A stretch of 64,000 nucleotides of DNA from positions 5,456,001-5,520,000 of the forward strand of contig NZ_CP108383.1 in the NCBI RefSeq assembly GCF_035958815.1, written 5' to 3'. The translations under genes and the position numbers were made by a program. Of this stretch, positions 60,190 through 64,000 are shown piece after piece; position 1 is the first letter of the stretch, and each line of letters opens with the position of its first letter. The DNA is from Nocardia sp. NBC_01327 (lineage in GTDB: Bacteria; Actinomycetota; Actinomycetes; Mycobacteriales; Mycobacteriaceae). The notes beneath the pieces are model-generated. The model had not been told where the DNA came from, did no database searches, and saw nothing but the letters and a program-made list of their open reading frames with translations.

Positions 60190-61089
60190 GTGAAGATCGG
60201 ATTCTCGCTCCCCCAGTTCGGTACTCAGGCCTCGCAGGGCGATCAGGTGATGCGGTATGCGGCGGCGGTGGAACAGGCCGGGGCGGACAGCCTCTGGGTC
60301 GGGGACCGGCTCATCGCCGCGACGAACCCGACGGTCGGGTACGGCGGGCAGGACACCATTCCCGACGAGTTCAATGCGATTCTCGATCCGTTCCTGGTGC
60401 TGGCGCTCGCGGCCGCGGTGACCGATCGGGTGCGGCTGGGCACGAATGTGCTTATCGCGCCGCTGTATCGGCCCGCCCTGCTGGCGCGGTCACTGACCAC
60501 CCTGGATGTGGTGAGCGGCGGGCGATTGGTGCCCGGATTCGGGATCGGCTGGTCGCCGGACGAATACGAGGCGGCCGGGGTGCCGTTCACCCATCGCGGG
60601 GCGCGGCTGGACGAGACCCTCGATGCGCTGGAAGCCATCTGGACCACGGATCCGGCGGGGCACGAGGGGCGTTTCGTCTCGGTGCGCGAGCATCGCAGTG
60701 AGCTGCGGACCGTGCAGCGGCCGCGGCCGCCGATCTATCTGGGCGCGTTCAGTCCGGCGGGGCTGGCGCGGATCGGGCAGCGGGCCGAGGGATGGCTGCC
60801 GGTGGTTCCGGTACCTGGGCCGCCGGGGTGGGGTGCGCGATTGCTGCACCTGCGCGCGATCATCGATCAGGCCGCGGTGGCGGCGGGACGCGATCCCGGA
60901 ACCATCCACACGATTCTGCGGGTGAATGTCGCGGCCGGCAGTTCGGTGGCGCAGGTGGCGGACACCATCGAACAGGTCGTCGCCGAGACCGGATTCGACG
61001 ATGTGTTCGTCGATCTCATGTACCTCACCGATTCGGTGGACGGCATGCTCGCCGCCGCCACCGAATTGCTCGAACGATTGCGCGGGTGA
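60190..61089 (+). CDS. LLM-class F420-dependent oxidoreductase
   Basis: 299 residues from GTG 60190 (VKIGFSLPQFGTQASQGDQV). Bacterial-luciferase-like barrel: AGADSLWVGDRLIAATNPT, RLGTNVLIAPLYRPALLARS, GGRLVPGFGIGWSPDEYEAA, and IYLGAFSPAGLARIGQRAEG. Subfamily signatures indicate coenzyme F420 rather than FMN in actinobacteria. Substrate unknown. A much longer in-frame extension upstream (to 59311) overlaps the acetyltransferase on the other strand and is a shadow. Confidence 0.9.
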   Translation: MKIGFSLPQFGTQASQGDQVMRYAAAVEQAGADSLWVGDRLIAATNPTVGYGGQDTIPDEFNAILDPFLVLALAAAVTDRVRLGTNVLIAPLYRPALLARSLTTLDVVSGGRLVPGFGIGWSPDEYEAAGVPFTHRGARLDETLDALEAIWTTDPAGHEGRFVSVREHRSELRTVQRPRPPIYLGAFSPAGLARIGQRAEGWLPVVPVPGPPGWGARLLHLRAIIDQAAVAAGRDPGTIHTILRVNVAAGSSVAQVADTIEQVVAETGFDDVFVDLMYLTDSVDGMLAAATELLERLRG

Positions 61090-61183
61090 ACTCTGCGCGG
61101 TTACCCGGGTACCGGGTGAGCGCCACCGGTACCGTCACAGGCGAATGCTGTGTACCCGGGGCCGAGTGCGGAAGGTGGCAGTG

Positions 61184-61537
61184 ATGTCGGAGGCTTCGAC
61201 CGTCGATGAGTACATCGCCGACTTCCCCGAGGCGGTGCAGCAGATATTGCGGCAGGTGCGCGCGACCATCCGTGCGGCGCTACCGGACTGCACCGAGACC
61301 ATCAGCTATCAGATTCCGACCATGCAGGTGGGCGCCCATCCGGTGATGTACTTCGCCGGGTGGAAAAAGCACATCAGCATGTATCCGGTGCCCGAGGGTG
61401 ATGCCGCGTACGAGCAGGCCATCGCGCCGTATCGCTCCGGGCGGGGGACATTGAAGTTCGCACTGGACAAGCCGATTCCCTACGACCTCATCGGGCGCAC
61501 GGCCACGCTGCTCACCGAACGCAGCGCCCGCCACTGA
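61184..61537 (+). CDS. DUF1801 (YdhG-type) protein
   Basis: 117 residues from ATG 61184 (GAAGGTGGCAGTG upstream). Typical DUF1801 sequence: VDEYIADFPEAVQQILRQVR, CTETISYQIPTMQVGAHPVM, YFAGWKKHISMYPVPEG, and RGTLKFALDKPIPYDLIGRT. The family resembles the iron chaperone frataxin fold, but its role is unclear. It follows the LLM gene by 94 bp. Confidence 0.93.
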   Translation: MSEASTVDEYIADFPEAVQQILRQVRATIRAALPDCTETISYQIPTMQVGAHPVMYFAGWKKHISMYPVPEGDAAYEQAIAPYRSGRGTLKFALDKPIPYDLIGRTATLLTERSARH

Positions 61538-61564
61538 GCGCAATGCTCACCTGACCGCTGGCCT

Positions 61565-63571
61565 TCAGCGGGCGGACGATCGGGACAGGTTCCAGCCCTG
61601 CCAGGTATCGCGGTCGAGTCCGGCGCGCACATCCCGCGCGATCTCCTCGCGCTGCGCTGCGGGCAGGCGGTCGAGGGCGGGCAGGATATCGGTCGAGAGT
61701 CTGCCGAGGTACTCGGAGTCGAGGGTTCTGCCCGCCTGCCAGCGATCGATATTGCGGTCGGCCACCAGGTGTTCCGGATTCACCACCGCCAGCACCAGCA
61801 GGGTGGCCAGCGCGGCGCCGGCCGCTGCCCGCGGCACCCATTCCCGGCGCAATCGCACCAGGCTCGACAGCACCAGCAGGTAGACCAGGCCGATCCACAG
61901 TTCGAACACCTCCACCAGCAGTCGCAGCACCGTGAATCCGTAGGCCTGCTGGTAGGTCCACATCCGATGCAGCGCGGACGCGACGATCACCAGCGTCAGC
62001 ACACTCACCGCGCTCACTCCCACGCGCAGCCACAGCCGATCCCCCGCCGACTGCTGCGCCGCCCACCGCTGCACCACCGCGATCACGGCCAGCGTCAGCA
62101 TGCTGACCATCGACAGCTCCCAGAACCCGCTGCGCGCGTACTCCGCGTAGGTCAGATCCGCTGTCCGCTGCACATATCCGTCGCCGCCGAACATCACCGC
62201 CAGCTGCGTGCCCACGAATACCGCGAACAACACGGTCAACGCACCCATCGGCAGACCCCACTCGGTCCGCGACAGCCGCCGAATACGCGGCGCCGCAACC
62301 GATTCCGTTCCTCGCTCCTGCACAGCCGCCGCCCCGCCCGCAATCACCAGATCCATCCAGCCGGTCACCCGCGAGGGCCCGTCCGCCGCCGGAGGCGGAC
62401 CCGCCAGCACATACAGCGCCCCCGCGACCCCCAGCCCCGCGATCGTGAACACGAATCCCCACTGCACCAGCAAACCGGTATCCAGCACCGGCACCACCGC
62501 ACCGACCAATCGCGCGAACACCGGATCAGCCCCCACCAGCAGCGGCACGAACACCAGCAGCAGCACAAAAGTCGCCGCAACCGACCACCACACCCGAGGC
62601 CCCACCCGCCGACTCCCGGCCCCGCGCCCCACCCCCCGATACAGCCACGGCACCGACATCACCGCAGACCAGGGCACCGCCACCATGTCGAAGAACACCC
62701 CGAACACCGACCGCCGCCCCACCGCCGCAAACGATCCGGCCACCCCCGCCCCGAGCACACACAGCACGAACAACCAAGGCGCAGCCCGAAACACACCGAT
62801 CGCGAGCAACCCCAGCGCCAACGCACCCCACCACATCCGGGACGAAGGCACATCCACCAGGCGTCTACGTAAGTCGTGCGATACATCCGCACCCCTCAGC
62901 ACTCGCGACCACCCCGCGTCCTCCCGCACCGATCCGCCGCCGGAATCAGGCATCCCAGCGGCGGCACGCCCCGAGGCCGCCGCTGAACCCGCATCCAACT
63001 GCGTCGCGGGGGTGCCACCTGCAGTTTTCCGAGACCCAGACGCCACGACCGGCGGATCTCCATCATCAGCCGCACCCGAAGCGGGCTCGAAGCCCGCCGA
63101 CGCCGCATCCGCCGTCGTCGCACTGATGCCACCTGCGGTTTCTCGAGCCCCAACAGCCGCATCCCGCCGCCCGACCCGATCGACCACCCACACCGCACCC
63201 GCAGTCACACACCCCGCAAGCACCCACCCGATCCCCGGCCGATCCAGCGGCACCAGCACCGCCGCAGCCACCCCCACCCCGCCGACCGCGAGCAATGTCC
63301 CCCGCGGCATCGGAACAATCGCCGACCTCGGCGGAAGACGCAGCGGCACAGTACGTCTCGGATATTCCGGACCGCTGGAACCCGGCCCGAGGGCGCCACC
63401 TCCGATCGTTATCTCAGCCACCCACCCCGGCGGCGGGCTCGCCGACCAGACCGATGCCGATCTCGATCCGGACGGGTCCGCAGGGGCCGGGTCATCGGGG
63501 AGGTGATGGTCGGGGGCGTGCTGGGTGGGCGGGGTTTCGGGGTCGGGGGTGGGGAGTGGGATTTCGGGCAT
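61565..63571 (-). CDS. DUF4153/DUF4173-type multi-pass membrane protein with repetitive linker
   Basis: 668 residues from ATG 63571. A Pro-rich N-terminus and a linker with two related segments (ARETAGGISATTADAASAGF; SRKTAGGTPATQLDAGSAAA) precede about ten TM helices. The membrane core contains VWWSVAATFVLLLVFVPLLV, GADPVFARL and FELWIGLVYLLVLSSLVRLR, ending in a periplasmic or cytoplasmic tail (NIDRWQAGRTLDSEYLGRLS) as in DUF4173 proteins. It lies 89 bp downstream of a histidine kinase gene in the same direction, so it may belong to a two-component operon. Confidence 0.85.
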   Translation of the reverse strand: MPEIPLPTPDPETPPTQHAPDHHLPDDPAPADPSGSRSASVWSASPPPGWVAEITIGGGALGPGSSGPEYPRRTVPLRLPPRSAIVPMPRGTLLAVGGVGVAAAVLVPLDRPGIGWVLAGCVTAGAVWVVDRVGRRDAAVGARETAGGISATTADAASAGFEPASGAADDGDPPVVASGSRKTAGGTPATQLDAGSAAASGRAAAGMPDSGGGSVREDAGWSRVLRGADVSHDLRRRLVDVPSSRMWWGALALGLLAIGVFRAAPWLFVLCVLGAGVAGSFAAVGRRSVFGVFFDMVAVPWSAVMSVPWLYRGVGRGAGSRRVGPRVWWSVAATFVLLLVFVPLLVGADPVFARLVGAVVPVLDTGLLVQWGFVFTIAGLGVAGALYVLAGPPPAADGPSRVTGWMDLVIAGGAAAVQERGTESVAAPRIRRLSRTEWGLPMGALTVLFAVFVGTQLAVMFGGDGYVQRTADLTYAEYARSGFWELSMVSMLTLAVIAVVQRWAAQQSAGDRLWLRVGVSAVSVLTLVIVASALHRMWTYQQAYGFTVLRLLVEVFELWIGLVYLLVLSSLVRLRREWVPRAAAGAALATLLVLAVVNPEHLVADRNIDRWQAGRTLDSEYLGRLSTDILPALDRLPAAQREEIARDVRAGLDRDTWQGWNLSRSSAR

Positions 63572-63660
63572 GGGTGATCCTTCGGTAGGCGTGCGTGAAT
63601 GGCCCGGGAGCCGGGGGCGGCCGGGAGGTGTGGGATTGGGGTCGGCTGTTGCCGGAGGGG

Positions 63661-64000
63661 TCAGGTGTTGGGGAGGGTGATGCGGATTCGGGAGCCGGGG
63701 GCGGTGACGGCGATGGCGCCGCCGTGGAGTTCGACTATCCAGCGGGCTATGGCCAGGCCCAGGCCGGTGCCGCCGCCGCTGCTGCCGCCCCGGGTGAAGC
63801 GTTCGAAGATGCGGGCGCGTTCGGGGATGGGGATGCCGGGGCCGTCGTCGTGGACTTCGATGACGGTGTGCGAGCGCAGGGTGTGGGCGGTGAGGCGGAC
63901 TTCGCCGTGCGCGGGGCCGTGGCGGGTGGCATTGTCGAGCAGGTTGAGCAGGACCTGGTGCAGGCGGGCGCGATCGGCACGGACGGTCAGGCCGGGGGTG
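63661..64000 (-). CDS. Sensor histidine kinase, C-terminal part only
   Basis: The last 112 residues are present; the N-terminus lies beyond the right edge. The HATPase_c domain is complete from the N-box: LHQVLLNLLDNATRHGPAHG (N-box), VIEVHDDGPGIPIPERARIF (G1), ERFTRGGSSGGGTGLGLAIA (F and G2 boxes) and RWIVELHGGAIAVTAPGSRI. The DHp domain and sensor are outside, so the signal is unknown. The stop lies 89 bp before the DUF4153 protein start. Confidence 0.93.
   Translation of the reverse strand, partial: TPGLTVRADRARLHQVLLNLLDNATRHGPAHGEVRLTAHTLRSHTVIEVHDDGPGIPIPERARIFERFTRGGSSGGGTGLGLAIARWIVELHGGAIAVTAPGSRIRITLPNT

Overview
The window is high-GC actinobacterial chromosome, most likely Nocardia or a close relative. 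The evidence is a mycothiol gene (mshC), F420-type and steroid-type genes, TetR-rich lipid metabolism, GTG/TTG starts, and conserved blocks in the order M20 peptidase-PEBP, pyrD-DUF5703-lipoprotein and uppP-histidine phosphatase-DUF3090-SCO1664-mshC. As I remember it, this order parallels Mycobacterium tuberculosis Rv2141c to Rv2130c. Here the blocks are split by insertions and cysQ is absent. No rRNA, tRNA, CRISPR array, transposase or phage gene was seen.

Layout. 1-5.4 kb: the end of an FAD dehydrogenase, an aromatic-ring monooxygenase, a DUF2510/LURP-type protein and a helical hypothetical preceded by a 19-codon leader ORF. 5.5-7.5 kb: M20 peptidase and PEBP. 7.6-14.3 kb: an insertion holding an acyl-CoA ligase, two different GTP cyclohydrolase II paralogues, a PfkB-fold protein lacking its catalytic Asp, a small membrane ORF and two paralogous small proteins. 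14.3-17.3 kb: pyrD operon. 17.4-20.4 kb: MTB12-like lipoprotein, MMPL transporter and YrdB-type protein, all translationally coupled. 20.5-24.9 kb: hmuTUV haem uptake with an IdeR/DtxR-like box, and an aldo/keto reductase homologue missing catalytic residues. 25.1-29.6 kb: uppP to mshC. 30.1-33.1 kb: a 985-residue fusion of an unknown domain, a thiolase-like domain and a crotonase.

33.5-44.8 kb is accessory metabolism with regulators next to their probable operators: TetR and NAD-epimerase, MerR with a SoxR-type box and methyltransferase, TetR and crotonase, a second acyl-CoA ligase, a DUF574 methyltransferase, and TetR with an SDR and a DapB-like dehydrogenase. 45-54 kb holds a probable membrane pseudokinase, an EEP-family hydrolase, an HsaD-like hydrolase beside a perfect KstR consensus site, a SCO6745-family protein, a phosphoribosyltransferase and a cyclophilin. 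53.8-55.1 kb contains a repeated 27-bp 5' leader in front of two consecutive genes. 55-64 kb holds a fructosamine-kinase-like protein, an XRE regulator, a CocE hydrolase, an acetyltransferase, an LLM oxidoreductase, a DUF1801 protein, a DUF4153-like membrane protein and the end of a histidine kinase.

The most promising unusual features are the GTP cyclohydrolase II/pseudo-PfkB locus (9.6-14.3 kb), the thiolase-crotonase fusion, the duplicated MEICAS leader peptides, and a family of three dispersed 75-bp palindromic repeats (1.2, 29.9 and 56.1 kb). All identifications come from reading the sequence; no database search was run.
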